From Planctomycetaceae bacterium (GTDB taxonomy: Bacteria > Planctomycetota > Planctomycetia > Pirellulales > Pirellulaceae): a DNA stretch of 64,000 nt. The notes under the pieces were generated by a model. The model did no database searches. It was not told the origin of the DNA and saw nothing but the letters and a program-made list of their open reading frames with translations. The stretch spans positions 1 through 64,000 of the forward strand of contig JAHEBQ010000008.1 in assembly GCA_024642205.1 (NCBI GenBank), written 5' to 3'. Position 1 is the stretch's first letter; the number at the start of each line of letters is the position of its first letter. Both the position numbers and the translations under genes were made by a program. Below, piece after piece: positions 46,699-55,607 of the stretch.

Positions 46699-47460
46699 AT
46701 GAAGCCCGTCGCGTTTGCCATTGCAGCCCATCCCGATGACATTGAATTCATGATGTCCGGGACGTTGATGAGGCTCAAAGACGCAGGTTTCGACCTGCAC
46801 TACATGAATATCGCCAACGGTTCGTGCGGGACGACGCAATATGACCGGAATACAATTGTGCGCCTTCGCCGCGACGAAGCAAGAAAGGCCGCGGATTACA
46901 TCGGGGCGGTCTATCACGACAGCCTGGTCAACGACCTCGAAATCTTCTATGAAAAACGCCTGTTATCCAGGCTGGCCTCGATCATGCGCGAAGTAGCTCC
47001 GGAAATACTACTCTTACATTCGCCAGCGGATTACATGGAAGATCATACTTCGGCCTGTCGGTTGGCAGTCACCGCCGCCTTTGGCCGCGGAATGCCAAAC
47101 TTTCCAGTCGATCCTCCACGCGAACCCACGATGAAAGACGTCACACTCTATCATTCCCAACCTCATGGTAATCGCGACGCGATGGGCAATTTGATTCGGC
47201 CAGACATCTTCGTGGACGTGACCTGCAGGATTGACGAGAAAACGGAAATGCTCAATTTCCATCGAACCCAGAAAGACTGGCTCGACACCAGCCAGGGTTT
47301 GAATTCCTATACAGACTCGATGAAAGAAATGCTCCGGGAAGTCGGGCAAATGTCGCAAAAATTTGAGTACGCCGAAGGATGGCGAAGGCATCATCATTTG
47401 GGATTCTGCCGCAAGCAGGCAAACCCGTTAATGGAAGCCATTCCAGAATTCGTCCTTTGA
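46699..47460 (+). CDS. PIG-L/LmbE family deacetylase
   Basis: A protein of 253 residues from the ATG at 46699; the TTG at 46684 overlaps the NagB-like stop and would add only five residues. The zinc motif AHPDD (10-14) with IEFMMSGTLMRLKDAG is diagnostic for the LmbE/PIG-L N-acetylglucosaminyl deacetylase fold. The third zinc ligand is in MEDHTSACRLAV (about residue 120). These enzymes remove the acetyl group from N-acetylglucosamine conjugates, as MshB or DesC. Its tight link to the NagB-like gene is the best functional clue in this segment. No signal peptide, so cytoplasmic. Confidence 0.87.
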   Translation: MKPVAFAIAAHPDDIEFMMSGTLMRLKDAGFDLHYMNIANGSCGTTQYDRNTIVRLRRDEARKAADYIGAVYHDSLVNDLEIFYEKRLLSRLASIMREVAPEILLLHSPADYMEDHTSACRLAVTAAFGRGMPNFPVDPPREPTMKDVTLYHSQPHGNRDAMGNLIRPDIFVDVTCRIDEKTEMLNFHRTQKDWLDTSQGLNSYTDSMKEMLREVGQMSQKFEYAEGWRRHHHLGFCRKQANPLMEAIPEFVL

Positions 47461-47588
47461 TTCACCAGTTTCCAAATCAGAACAACGAATTCCGAGAATT
47501 CGATATTCAAGCTCGGTTGCAACACCGGTTCCCGCCGGAACGACAATGTTGTTGCGACAATGACAATCACCGTCGGTGACTTCGCCGA

Positions 47589-47615
47589 CCGGGTCCGGTT
47601 GATCGTCGGATCCGG
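47589..47615 (+). terminator. Candidate terminator hairpin after the amino-sugar genes
   Basis: CCGGGTCC and GGATCCGG form an eight-pair stem with one G-U pair and an 11-base loop, 128 bp after the PIG-L stop. A T-run is missing, so the call rests on the stem alone. Confidence 0.3.
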
Positions 47616-47678
47616 TCCGTGCCTACAGTGGACTGATTTCATCGCGAACGACTCAAATCGCACCGGTGAACATTAATA

Positions 47679-47802
47679 CCTGAATCAAACAAGACACCGG
47701 CTCCCGCGACATGAGCGTTTGAGGCTAAGATACCAGTAATTCTTGATTCAGGATGTGAGCAACCCCGGGGGAAGCCACGAAGTTTTGGCTTCATCCTGAA
47801 TC
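47679..47802 (+). promoter_or_regulatory. Leader with three copies of a repeat in alternative pairings
   Basis: CCTGAATCAA (47679-47688) is the exact complement of TTGATTCAGG (47743-47752). GATTCAGGATG (47745-47755) is the exact complement of CATCCTGAATC (47792-47802). Both stems use GATTCAGG, so they exclude each other. The second stem encloses an inner stem, GAAGCCA (47771-47777) with TGGCTTC (47786-47792), and a CCCCGGGG palindrome. The structure ends 31 bases before the NIPSNAP ATG. This is the arrangement expected of an RNA switch or an attenuator; alternatively a regulator could bind the DNA repeats. Confidence 0.5.
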
Positions 47803-47833
47803 GGCTGTACCGTCAAATACTTTGGAGCCCACC

Positions 47834-48604
47834 ATGTTTCGATCCGTTTTACCTTTCTTCGTCCTTGGCTGTCTGATAAGCTCCGCCGCGAGCGCCATGG
47901 GTGACCAGTATTACGAAGTGCGCAGTTACGTTCTCGGGGAAAACAGCGACGCTGCGGCGATCGACGAATATCTGAATAAGGCACTGTTACCAGCTTTAGG
48001 ACGTCAAAATGTGGGGCCAGTGGGTGTCTTTACCAATTCCGATGCGGACCAGACCGGCAATGCGAGGATTGTTGTTGTGATTCCTTACGAGGACGCAAAC
48101 TCAATCGCTGTCGTCAAATCAAAAGTAGAATCCGATGCCGACTACCAGGCGGCTGCGAAATCGTATCTGGATCGTGACCCCAAGGAGCCACCTTATCAAC
48201 GGATCGAAAGTGAGTTGTTGATTGCGATGGACTGCATGCCGGTTGCAAAGGTTCCCGAAGGCAGCCTCGACAACAAGGATCGCGTTTTCGAACTTCGCAT
48301 TTATGAAAGCCCGAACGAACGTCTGGGTAACCTCAAAGTCGAGATGTTTAATGCGGGCGAAGTTCCCATTTTTCTTGACTGCAAGATTCAACCAATTTTC
48401 ATCGGTCAATCAATCGTCGGGCCCTACACTCCCAACCTGACCTACCTCACGATGTACGCCAGCGAAGCGGCTCGCGGTGAAGCGTGGCAAGCCTTTCGTG
48501 TGCATCCAGACTGGCAAGTGCTGAAAGAGGTTGCGAAGTACAAGGGCACCGTCAGCAAAAACCACAAGTATGTTCTCGTGCCAAAACCGTATTCGCAAAT
48601 GTAA
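47834..48604 (+). CDS. Exported NIPSNAP family protein
   Basis: A protein of 256 residues from ATG 47834 (the TTG at 47822 adds only four residues). Signal peptide FRSVLPFFVLGCLISSAASA. Two ferredoxin-like (dimeric alpha-beta barrel) halves: residues 25-115 (YYEVRSYVLGE, then DEYLNKALLPALGRQNVGPVG) and 150-255 (VFELRIYESPNERLGNLKVEMF, LTYLTMYASEAARGEAWQAF). NIPSNAP domains occur in small proteins linked to sugar or aromatic metabolism, and many planctomycete copies are secreted. Function unknown. It is preceded by the structured leader, and ends 191 bp from the convergent peroxidase gene. Confidence 0.82.
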   Translation: MFRSVLPFFVLGCLISSAASAMGDQYYEVRSYVLGENSDAAAIDEYLNKALLPALGRQNVGPVGVFTNSDADQTGNARIVVVIPYEDANSIAVVKSKVESDADYQAAAKSYLDRDPKEPPYQRIESELLIAMDCMPVAKVPEGSLDNKDRVFELRIYESPNERLGNLKVEMFNAGEVPIFLDCKIQPIFIGQSIVGPYTPNLTYLTMYASEAARGEAWQAFRVHPDWQVLKEVAKYKGTVSKNHKYVLVPKPYSQM

Positions 48605-48760
48605 TATCGGCAGCGATCGGTGTTCGAAGTCCGCCAAACGTGACGTAAAAGGCACGCTTCACGAAAGATCTTATGAACGGTTTGGCTGGTCGACGTTCCG
48701 GTCGCTGCAAACCTGTTTGCCCATCGCGAACATTTCGGAAACCTGGCAGCCGTCATTTTG

Positions 48761-48784
48761 GTTTTTTGTCGTCGCGAAAAAAAC
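48761..48784. terminator. Possible bidirectional terminator between NIPSNAP and peroxidase genes
   Basis: GTTTTTT (48761-48767) and AAAAAAC (48778-48784) are complementary arms around a GC-rich loop that itself contains GTCG/CGAC repeats. The site lies in the 191-bp gap where the two genes converge. T-runs occur on both strands, but the stem is weak. Confidence 0.35.
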
Positions 48785-48795
48785 GACACCGAAAA

Positions 48796-50169
48796 TTAAT
48801 GGCCTTCAACTGGCAACCCGCTGGGAACCCGATCCGGTATCGTTTCCGCCAGACGGGATTCCAGATCGGGTGCGGTCAAGGATTCAAGAAACGCTTCAAT
48901 GTCTCCGATATCACGATTGTTTAAGCGACGTGGCAATTGACTCCCGTCGAGGGTTGCCGCCAGCAGAAGCTTGGTTTGCCAATCGCTCAGAACGGTGGAC
49001 CACAACTCTGTTTGTTCAAGTTGTCTTGAAGGCCGATACGTGGACAAGCTCATGATCGGGCTGGCGTGATGCCGGATGACCGACGCCAAATCCTTGAATG
49101 CACCGTTGTGCATGTACGGACCCGTTTTTGCGACGTTTCTCAAGGGCGGGGTTCGAAAGGCAAACGCGTCCTTTGAGTCGTTGTTTATCAGAACTCGTCC
49201 CGCGTCAAGAGGACCGTAAGGAGGCTTGCCTGGTCCAAGTTGCGGTGTTGCCAATCCCCAGTGTTTTTGGTCGGTCATCAGTGGTCCCGAATGGCAGCTC
49301 GCACATTTTGCCTGACCGTAGAACAAGATTGCCCCTCGTTTCTGGCGGGGAGACAACGCCGAATTTTCACCGGCCAGATATCGATCGAACGGACTATCAA
49401 GCATCGTAAATGCTTCGATTTCAAACGCTCCAATTGCAAAGGCTGCGTCAGCAAAATTCATCTGGTCAAGCGATTTTCCGGGATAAGCAGCTGCAAACAT
49501 GGTCCGATATTCCTCGATCACCATCAGGCGATCCATCAGCGCCGCCCAAATTCCATGCAAGTTTTCATCCGCGAATTCTGCGATTTCATTGATGTCTCCC
49601 TCAAAAGTCAAATCGCCAGCTCTGCCTCGCATTTCATCTCGTGATGTCACCGGCAACATAGCCTGGATGTAGACCACGGAATCAAGGCCAGGGAGAAGTT
49701 GATCACCGGCAGGAGACTTGAAATTACCATCCTCGTCCTCGGCTACGCGACTGTCCCAAAACATGCTTTTCCACAAGCTTGACCCCCGATTAAAAACCTC
49801 CGGTGCATTCCTGGGTACAAACTCGCGATCAGCACCCTTGATTCGGTCGAAGCCAAGAGCGCCCGGATTGTCCGGAAACGTACCAACTGGAAGTGCCAGT
49901 CCATCGCCCGTTGCAAGCTGTGGATGATGACACGTTGCACAGGACGTATCCCGGTTTCCACTCAGTTCACGATCAAAAAAGAGTGCTTGTCCCAGATCAA
50001 TTTGAGTCTGAGTATGTCCTCCTCCCGGATCCAACGACACAACTCCGTTGTTTTCCAAAAACCCTCGTAATTGCGAGTCGGGAGATTGAGCGCTAGCCAC
50101 CAAGTATTGACAGGCAGAAAAAATGACAAACAAACCAGCCGTGGTGCTAGAGTTTCGAAGTCGTTTCAC
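48796..50169 (-). CDS. Di-haem cytochrome c peroxidase/MauG family protein
   Basis: A protein of 457 residues with signal peptide (AGLFVIFSACQYLVASA). Two c-type haem motifs, CATCH (77-81) and CASCH (289-293), lie about 210 residues apart, as in bacterial cytochrome c peroxidases and MauG. Other landmarks are LGQALFFDRELSGNRDTSC at the N-terminal domain, RNAPEVFNRG, the RGAILFYGQAKC helix before haem 2, and FRTPPLRNVAKTGPYMHNG, the conserved segment carrying the C-terminal haem ligand region. Reaction: reduction of hydrogen peroxide with electrons from small cytochromes, or MauG-type oxidation of a protein. Periplasmic. Start ATG at 50169; 523 bp spacer upstream. Confidence 0.92.
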   Translation of the reverse strand: MKRLRNSSTTAGLFVIFSACQYLVASAQSPDSQLRGFLENNGVVSLDPGGGHTQTQIDLGQALFFDRELSGNRDTSCATCHHPQLATGDGLALPVGTFPDNPGALGFDRIKGADREFVPRNAPEVFNRGSSLWKSMFWDSRVAEDEDGNFKSPAGDQLLPGLDSVVYIQAMLPVTSRDEMRGRAGDLTFEGDINEIAEFADENLHGIWAALMDRLMVIEEYRTMFAAAYPGKSLDQMNFADAAFAIGAFEIEAFTMLDSPFDRYLAGENSALSPRQKRGAILFYGQAKCASCHSGPLMTDQKHWGLATPQLGPGKPPYGPLDAGRVLINNDSKDAFAFRTPPLRNVAKTGPYMHNGAFKDLASVIRHHASPIMSLSTYRPSRQLEQTELWSTVLSDWQTKLLLAATLDGSQLPRRLNNRDIGDIEAFLESLTAPDLESRLAETIPDRVPSGLPVEGH

Positions 50170-50692
50170 CGTTTGGTCCTATGACAGAACAGGAGATTGA
50201 GGCCTTGATTTTCCCGATCCATCTATGTTACAAGCCGTTTGAATCTTCCGATGGCTCTTTTTTCAAATTAATGAAAAAACAGGTTTTCAAAAATCGAGCC
50301 TGCGAGAATTTTCAACATGCCCCAATTGGAAATTCGCCTGCCGAGGGTGCTTACCACCGTCATTCGCGACTGCTGATCCAGCAAGGTTGAACGCCTGCAC
50401 TCCAACCGCAGGAATCTTATTGCGGTCTTCATGAACACACGCCCTGCAACCAAATCGTGGCGACACGCAGCAAGGCAACCCCTCCCATGGGGAGTCAACA
50501 TGCCACTTGCAACCACATCTTGGAACCTGTCTTCTTTCTGGCAATGACTTCGGGGTCAAGGACCGGGACGTTCGTCGTCGCGCGATCGCTCCCTGGATTG
50601 TTAGTTTATTATTTTGTAACCGCTTTACCCCGCCATACGAATTCACAGCCCAATCAATCACGACAACCAGGGCTGCAATCCACTTCCAAGTA
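50170..50692. other. Spacer without recognisable gene
   Basis: 523 bp between the peroxidase gene start and the end of the DUF1501 gene (both minus). A weak inverted repeat CAGCCC (50646-50651)/GGGCTG (50670-50675) lies after the DUF1501 stop and might contribute to termination. Otherwise nothing is seen. Confidence 0.45.
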
Positions 50693-52168
50693 TCAACTCA
50701 ATAACTCGTGTCGAACTTCCGGCGAGTTGGCAGGGCCAATCCAGCGCTGATTAAGACCTTGAAACGGAAAACTCAGTTTGTACGGATCCAGCCCCAGCAT
50801 GTGCAGGAGTGTTGCCTGGAGATCACGGACCGAGACACCATCCTCGGCAACTTTGTAACCCAAATCGTCTGTCGCGCCATGCGAACCGACTTTTACGCCA
50901 CCTCCTGCCATCCAAACCGTAAAACAATCCGGATGATGATCGCGTCCAAAATACTTCGAACCGTTGCGCGCTTCATTCATCGGCGTCCTTCCGAACTCGC
51001 CACCCCACACAACCAGCGTATCGTCCAGCATGCCACGCTGTTTCAGGTCCTTGATCAGGGCCGTCGCGGGACGGTCCAAACCATTGCACTTGTTCGGGAA
51101 TTGGGTCTGCAAGTCATCGTGGGGACCGGTGCCATGAATGTCCCAACCCCAGTCAAAAAGTTGAATAAATCGGACGCCCTGTTCTACCAATCGCCGTGCC
51201 AGGAGACAGTTATTTGCAAACGAAGCCTTGCCGGGCTCTGCTCCGTAACTTTCCAGCGTCGACTTCGACTCACGTGAAATATCCATGACTTCCGGGACGG
51301 CGACCTGCATTCGATAGGCCAGTTCATATTGCCGAATCCGGGTCAGCGTTTCCGGGTCACCATACTCCTGAAGTTCCAATCGGTTCAGAGTGTTGATCGT
51401 ATCCAGGCTGGCCCGTCTGGTTTCCCGGGTCATGCCTTTCGGATTTCCGACATAGAGAACCGGATCGCCTTCGCTCCGACATTGCACCCCCTGGTAGATC
51501 GACGGCAAATAGGAACTACCCCACAGACTTTTTCCGCCAGAAGGATTGGTCCCCCCTGAAACCATGACGATATAGCCTGGCAAATTCGAGTTTTCGGTTC
51601 CCAAACCGTAAGTCACCCATGAACCAAACGAAGCACCACCAAACTGGGGATTACCGGTATGCAGCAGTAACTGGGCCGGTGCGTGGTTGAATTGCTCAGT
51701 ATACATTGATTTGACGAAGCAGATATCGTCGGCGCAAGTCGCGAGGTGCGGAAGGGTTTCACTGATCCACGCGCCAGATTCGCCATATTGTTTGAACTTG
51801 TAATTTGGTCCCATCAGTTTCGGTTTGCCTTTGATAAAGGCGAATGTCTTGCCTTCCAGCAACTCGTCCGGACACGGCTCCATGTTCCGCCGCTCCAGTT
51901 CGGGTTTGTAATCAAACAGCTCCAACTGCGGTGGCGATCCAGCCATATGCAAATAGATGACGTTTTTGGCGCGAGCCGGAATCGTGGGCGGCTTGGCGGC
52001 AAGTGGGTTGTCCGTATCGGAAGCTCGCTCATCGCCGATTAAACTGCTGCCCGCCAACTGAGCCAGCGCCAGGGTCCCCAGCCCTGAATTGCAACGGCTA
52101 AGGAAATGCCTACGCGTCATCATCCGAGCTTGATTTCGAACGGATTCCTGGTGTTGGTTCAGATTCAT
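50693..52168 (-). CDS. Tat-exported DUF1501 protein (pair 3)
   Basis: A protein of 491 residues with a Tat signal (MTRRHFLSRCNSGLGTLALA, near residue 17). DUF1501 motifs: LHMAGSPPQLELFDYKPEL, VVWGGEFGRTP, GRDHHPDCFTVWMAGGG and SHGATDDLGYKVAE. The tail ends in GLNQRWIGPANSPEVRHE, common to planctomycete DUF1501 proteins. An alkaline phosphatase-like fold is expected with no proven activity. It sits 131 bp downstream of its PSD1/DUF1549/DUF1553 partner on the same strand. Confidence 0.9.
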   Translation of the reverse strand: MNLNQHQESVRNQARMMTRRHFLSRCNSGLGTLALAQLAGSSLIGDERASDTDNPLAAKPPTIPARAKNVIYLHMAGSPPQLELFDYKPELERRNMEPCPDELLEGKTFAFIKGKPKLMGPNYKFKQYGESGAWISETLPHLATCADDICFVKSMYTEQFNHAPAQLLLHTGNPQFGGASFGSWVTYGLGTENSNLPGYIVMVSGGTNPSGGKSLWGSSYLPSIYQGVQCRSEGDPVLYVGNPKGMTRETRRASLDTINTLNRLELQEYGDPETLTRIRQYELAYRMQVAVPEVMDISRESKSTLESYGAEPGKASFANNCLLARRLVEQGVRFIQLFDWGWDIHGTGPHDDLQTQFPNKCNGLDRPATALIKDLKQRGMLDDTLVVWGGEFGRTPMNEARNGSKYFGRDHHPDCFTVWMAGGGVKVGSHGATDDLGYKVAEDGVSVRDLQATLLHMLGLDPYKLSFPFQGLNQRWIGPANSPEVRHELLS

Positions 52169-52258
52169 GGTTGGTTACTCTCAATCGTTCATTCGAAGCT
52201 GCTGACAGTCTTGAATTGAAAAAACATCGCCATCCATTTTCGCCGGTAGCCATTGATC

Positions 52259-52282
52259 CCGTGAACGAGTTCGGTTTCACGG
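52259..52282. repeat. Inverted repeat between pair 3 genes
   Basis: CCGTGAA (52259-52265) and TTCACGG (52276-52282) are perfect arms around a ten-base loop. The site is in the intercistronic gap, 18 bp after the PSD1 gene stop in the direction of transcription. It could set the ratio of the two products by partial termination or RNA processing. Confidence 0.35.
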
Positions 52283-52299
52283 AGCGCAACGACGCGTCA

Positions 52300-54729
52300 C
52301 TACTTTGTCAAAAACGCATCCAGATTCAAGATCACATTGGCGACGACGGTGAGCGCAGCGAGCTCGACTGATTTGACTCTCCTGGTTTCCTCATCGACGC
52401 CGAAACTTTCCATCGCATCAGTCATCTGGGATGCGTCCTCCGGAGCCGCGCTGTAGACTTGCCGCATTTCCGAATAGAGCTGTTCCAGTGCAGAGATCTG
52501 ATCCGGACTTCCCGGCCGTAGCAACGCCAACTCCAGACCGTGCTGTATCTGCTTCGTGGACGAGTCACTCTTGAGTAGCATCCTGGCGGCCAACGATTGG
52601 GCTGCCTCGATAAACGTTCTGTCATTCAATGTCATGAACGACTGCAGCGGCGTATTGGTTCGAACCCGACGGAGGTTGCAGACTTCGCGCGTCGCCATGT
52701 CAAACGTATCAAACAGCGGATGGGGAGACGAACGTTTAAGGTAGGTATAAATTGCACGGCGATACCGATCTTCTCCCTGGCTTTCAACCCACACCGTATC
52801 GCCGGCGAACGCGCTGCGTACGGATTTGACGGGGTTGGGAGGATAAACGGGCGGACCAAACTGCTTGGCCGAAAGCAAACCCGAAACGGCCAGCGCCTGA
52901 TCGCGTATGACTTCGGCTCGCATTCGAAATCGAGGGCCACGTGAAAGAAAGGCGTTCACCGGATCAGCCCTGACGCGTTCCACGGAAACCACTCCTGTCT
53001 GCCGATAGGTCGATGATGTTACGATCTGCTTGAGGAGTCTTTTCACGTCCCAGCCGTTTTCCCGAAAGTCGACGGCGACCCAGTCAAGCAGCGCCTGATT
53101 CGACGGTGGAGACCCCTGAGTCCCAAAATCTTCTTCCGTTTCAACGATTCCCCGACCGAAAACCCTTGCCCAAAACCGGTTGACGGTCACCCGTGCGGTC
53201 AGGGGGTTTGCCGCATCAACCAGCCATCTGGCGACTCCCAGCCGGCTCCTCTCGGCGTTGGCCGGCAACGGTGGGAATGCATCGAAAACGGCAGCTTTCA
53301 CTTCCTCCGCGGGTTGCAGGTAACTCCCTCGTGTCATGACGTGTGTTTTTCGAGCTTGATCGGATGTTCGCTCCACCATCACCGGAACACGAATGGGAGC
53401 GTTTCGATTCTTGATCGCGACCTCAAGTTTGGTTTTGAGCGGTTCGAGGGTTTTCTTTTTGTATTCCGCTGCAGTTAATTCTGCCGATTCGTCGTTCTCA
53501 ATTTTCTCCCGCGTTTCATCTGGCGAGCCGTTTTGATCGGTACCCAGCGATTTCCAGACCGATTCCGCTGCGGCCAATTCTCGCTGCAGTTGTTCGATCT
53601 GCGCGTCGAGTCGAGCGAGTTCGTCCTCGCGACCTTTCGGATAAACATCCAACAATGGCTGCTCGTCGTTCTTGTCCTCATCCATTGTCTGGTTAAAGAA
53701 ATCCAAAAACTGATAGTATTCGGTTTGAGAAATCGGATCGTATTTATGTGTGTGGCATTCAGCGCATCGCAATGTCAAACCCATCCAGGCATTGATCGTT
53801 GTGCTAATCCGATCTTTGACCGCAATCGTGCGAAACTCTTCATCGCTTGTTCCACCCTCGGAATTGTTCAGCGTATTTCGGTGGAACGCAGTTGCAAGGA
53901 TTTGATCGACGGTCGCCTCCGGCAGCAGATCCCCAGCAATCTGTTCGATCGTAAACTGATCGTAAGGCAGATTGGAATTGAAGGCGTCGATGACCCAATC
54001 CCGCCACGGCCAGATGATCCGGTTTGTGTCCGAAGCATATCCGATGGTGTCCGCGTACCGTGCCACGTCCAACCACATCGCGGCCCAATGTTCCCCGTAG
54101 CCGGGCGAGGCCAGCAGTTCATCGACGATCTCACCATAGGTTTCGTCTGTCGGTGAAGCGACAAACCGTTCCACCATTTCGATTGAAGGTGGCAGACCGG
54201 TTAAATCAAGTGCGACACGGCGAATAAGTCGACGAGGCTCTGCCTCTGCTGAAGGCTGAAGTTCCAATTGAGACAACTTGGCCGCGACGAATTGATCAAT
54301 TTCGTTCCGTGTCCACCTGGATAATTGTTCGTTCAGCACGGGGAGCTGAGCCTTGACCGGAGCGACAAACGACCAGTGAGTTTGGAAAGGGGCACCTTGC
54401 TCAATCCACTTTCGAATCAGGTCGATTTCGTCTATGGAAAGTGCGCCGCCATGTTCCGCAGGGGGCATTCGATCATCGTCGTTCGATGTAATCCGAGCGA
54501 ACGCATCACTGGCATCAACGTCTCCCGGTTCGATTACCGCCAGCGCATCTTCGCGGCGATCGAGCCGCAGATCGGCTTTTCGTTGTCCTGGATCGGTTCC
54601 ATGGCAAGCAAGGCAATGCTTCGACAGGATTGGCCGAATCTCCTGATTGAAATTCACTTCCTGCCCGTTGCCGAGACCGGCCACCATTGACAGCCAACCA
54701 ATGGACAGGATTAAGATTCGTAAAATCAT
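52300..54729 (-). CDS. PSD1/DUF1549/DUF1553 haem protein (pair 3)
   Basis: A protein of 809 residues from the ATG at 54729, where the signal peptide starts (ILRILILSIGWLSMVAGLG); the frame is open to 54861. PSD1 has CLACH at 39-43 with QEIRPILSKH. DUF1549 ends with LTLRCAECHTHKYDPISQTEYY, a second CxxCH at 322-326. A short coiled segment follows (LARLDAQIEQLQRELAAAES), then DUF1553 (ARVTVNRFWARVFGRGIVE, RRVRTNTPLQSFMTLND). It is the simplest of the three PSD1 proteins here, with no discoidin or golvesin insertion, and is the standard-length form. It is predicted to act in the periplasm or at the outer surface, with DUF1501 as partner. Confidence 0.9.
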   Translation of the reverse strand: MILRILILSIGWLSMVAGLGNGQEVNFNQEIRPILSKHCLACHGTDPGQRKADLRLDRREDALAVIEPGDVDASDAFARITSNDDDRMPPAEHGGALSIDEIDLIRKWIEQGAPFQTHWSFVAPVKAQLPVLNEQLSRWTRNEIDQFVAAKLSQLELQPSAEAEPRRLIRRVALDLTGLPPSIEMVERFVASPTDETYGEIVDELLASPGYGEHWAAMWLDVARYADTIGYASDTNRIIWPWRDWVIDAFNSNLPYDQFTIEQIAGDLLPEATVDQILATAFHRNTLNNSEGGTSDEEFRTIAVKDRISTTINAWMGLTLRCAECHTHKYDPISQTEYYQFLDFFNQTMDEDKNDEQPLLDVYPKGREDELARLDAQIEQLQRELAAAESVWKSLGTDQNGSPDETREKIENDESAELTAAEYKKKTLEPLKTKLEVAIKNRNAPIRVPVMVERTSDQARKTHVMTRGSYLQPAEEVKAAVFDAFPPLPANAERSRLGVARWLVDAANPLTARVTVNRFWARVFGRGIVETEEDFGTQGSPPSNQALLDWVAVDFRENGWDVKRLLKQIVTSSTYRQTGVVSVERVRADPVNAFLSRGPRFRMRAEVIRDQALAVSGLLSAKQFGPPVYPPNPVKSVRSAFAGDTVWVESQGEDRYRRAIYTYLKRSSPHPLFDTFDMATREVCNLRRVRTNTPLQSFMTLNDRTFIEAAQSLAARMLLKSDSSTKQIQHGLELALLRPGSPDQISALEQLYSEMRQVYSAAPEDASQMTDAMESFGVDEETRRVKSVELAALTVVANVILNLDAFLTK

Positions 54730-55247
54730 GAAGAATCCGCTGTGTTCCGATTCGGCGTTTGTAAAAGTCAACAATTTCAAGACGAACAAGTCGTTTCCAA
54801 TTTTAATTCTACCGTTTGCAGCGTTGACTTGAAATCGCCATGTTTCTGGAAAGGAAACCACGGATCAGCGTCCCTCCACGATACGAAACGATGAACAATC
54901 TGCCTTTTCCATTCGGAAAGACTTCAACTTTTTCCGTCGAGAAGAACCAGACACTTGTCGAAGCAGACTCGTCCGCGACGCGATCAGTCGCTGTAACAGG
55001 AATCGCGATCCACGCAGTCCGGTTGGCACGCAGATTGTCTCACGACAAACTCAGTTTCCCTGTCGTACATCAACCTCAAATCATTTCCAACAATATCGAC
55101 AGAAACACCTTCGAAATCCGAATGTCGGTTTTCAAAACGCATATATTGGCACTTGATTGAACTCCGAGCAGTCAGGCAAAGTCGCTTGGCAAGTGACATC
55201 TGAGGCTCCTTCCGGTAATCCGAATCGTATTCAGGGGGCGTTCAATA

Positions 55248-55281
55248 TTGACTTGAATGCAATCAATTCATCACAAGTCAA
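55248..55281. repeat. Inverted repeat upstream of the hydrolase gene
   Basis: TTGACTTG (55248-55255) and CAAGTCAA (55274-55281) are perfect 8-bp arms around an AT-rich 18-base centre. It is a plausible operator for a dimeric regulator or a hairpin; no regulator gene is nearby. Confidence 0.3.
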
Positions 55282-55567
55282 ATCCATGTAAATGAAAAGC
55301 CACGTTAACTGTTTGAAATCGCGGTCGCGAACGAGAATCTACAAGGTCTGTTCCAGGAATTCCAGTCCCGAAATTCCGATATCCGGAGTTCATTGCCAGC
55401 CACCATTTGGCCCTCGTTTATCGAACAGGAAAACACAAACGCGATTATCTGTAATGAAACCGGCACGCCGATCGAACCAGATTCTGGCGAAACGTAAGCG
55501 GTACAACATGCATGATACTCCAATAAAACCAGCATGAGGCGTGGACAAACGACCCTGGTTAAAGTTC

Positions 55568-55593
55568 AACTTGGCAATGAAACTTGGCAATGA
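55568..55593. repeat. Tandem 13-bp duplication at the hydrolase start region
   Basis: AACTTGGCAATGA occurs twice head to tail at 55568-55580 and 55581-55593, each containing an ATG. Because 13 is not a multiple of three, the two ATGs are in different frames. The true start is probably the later ATG at 55608, which has the better ribosome site. Confidence 0.6.
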
Positions 55594-55607
55594 ATGGAGA
55601 AGGGAAT

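Larger units (their letters stand above)
47461..47833. other. Structured spacer before the NIPSNAP gene
   Basis: 373 bp of spacer rich in inverted repeats. CCGGGTCC (47589-47596) pairs with GGATCCGG (47608-47615), preceded by the palindrome TCACCG-T-CGGTGA (47567-47579); these may terminate the amino-sugar transcript. A larger element at 47679-47802 is listed separately. Confidence 0.5.
54730..55607. other. Long AT-richer spacer between divergent genes
   Basis: 878 bp between the PSD1 gene start (-) and the hydrolase gene start (+). No gene is supported; a plus frame at 54840-55160 is unlike any protein I know. Two small features are worth noting: an inverted repeat TTGACTTG (55248-55255)/CAAGTCAA (55274-55281) and a 13-bp tandem duplication at 55568-55593. 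Confidence 0.5.
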
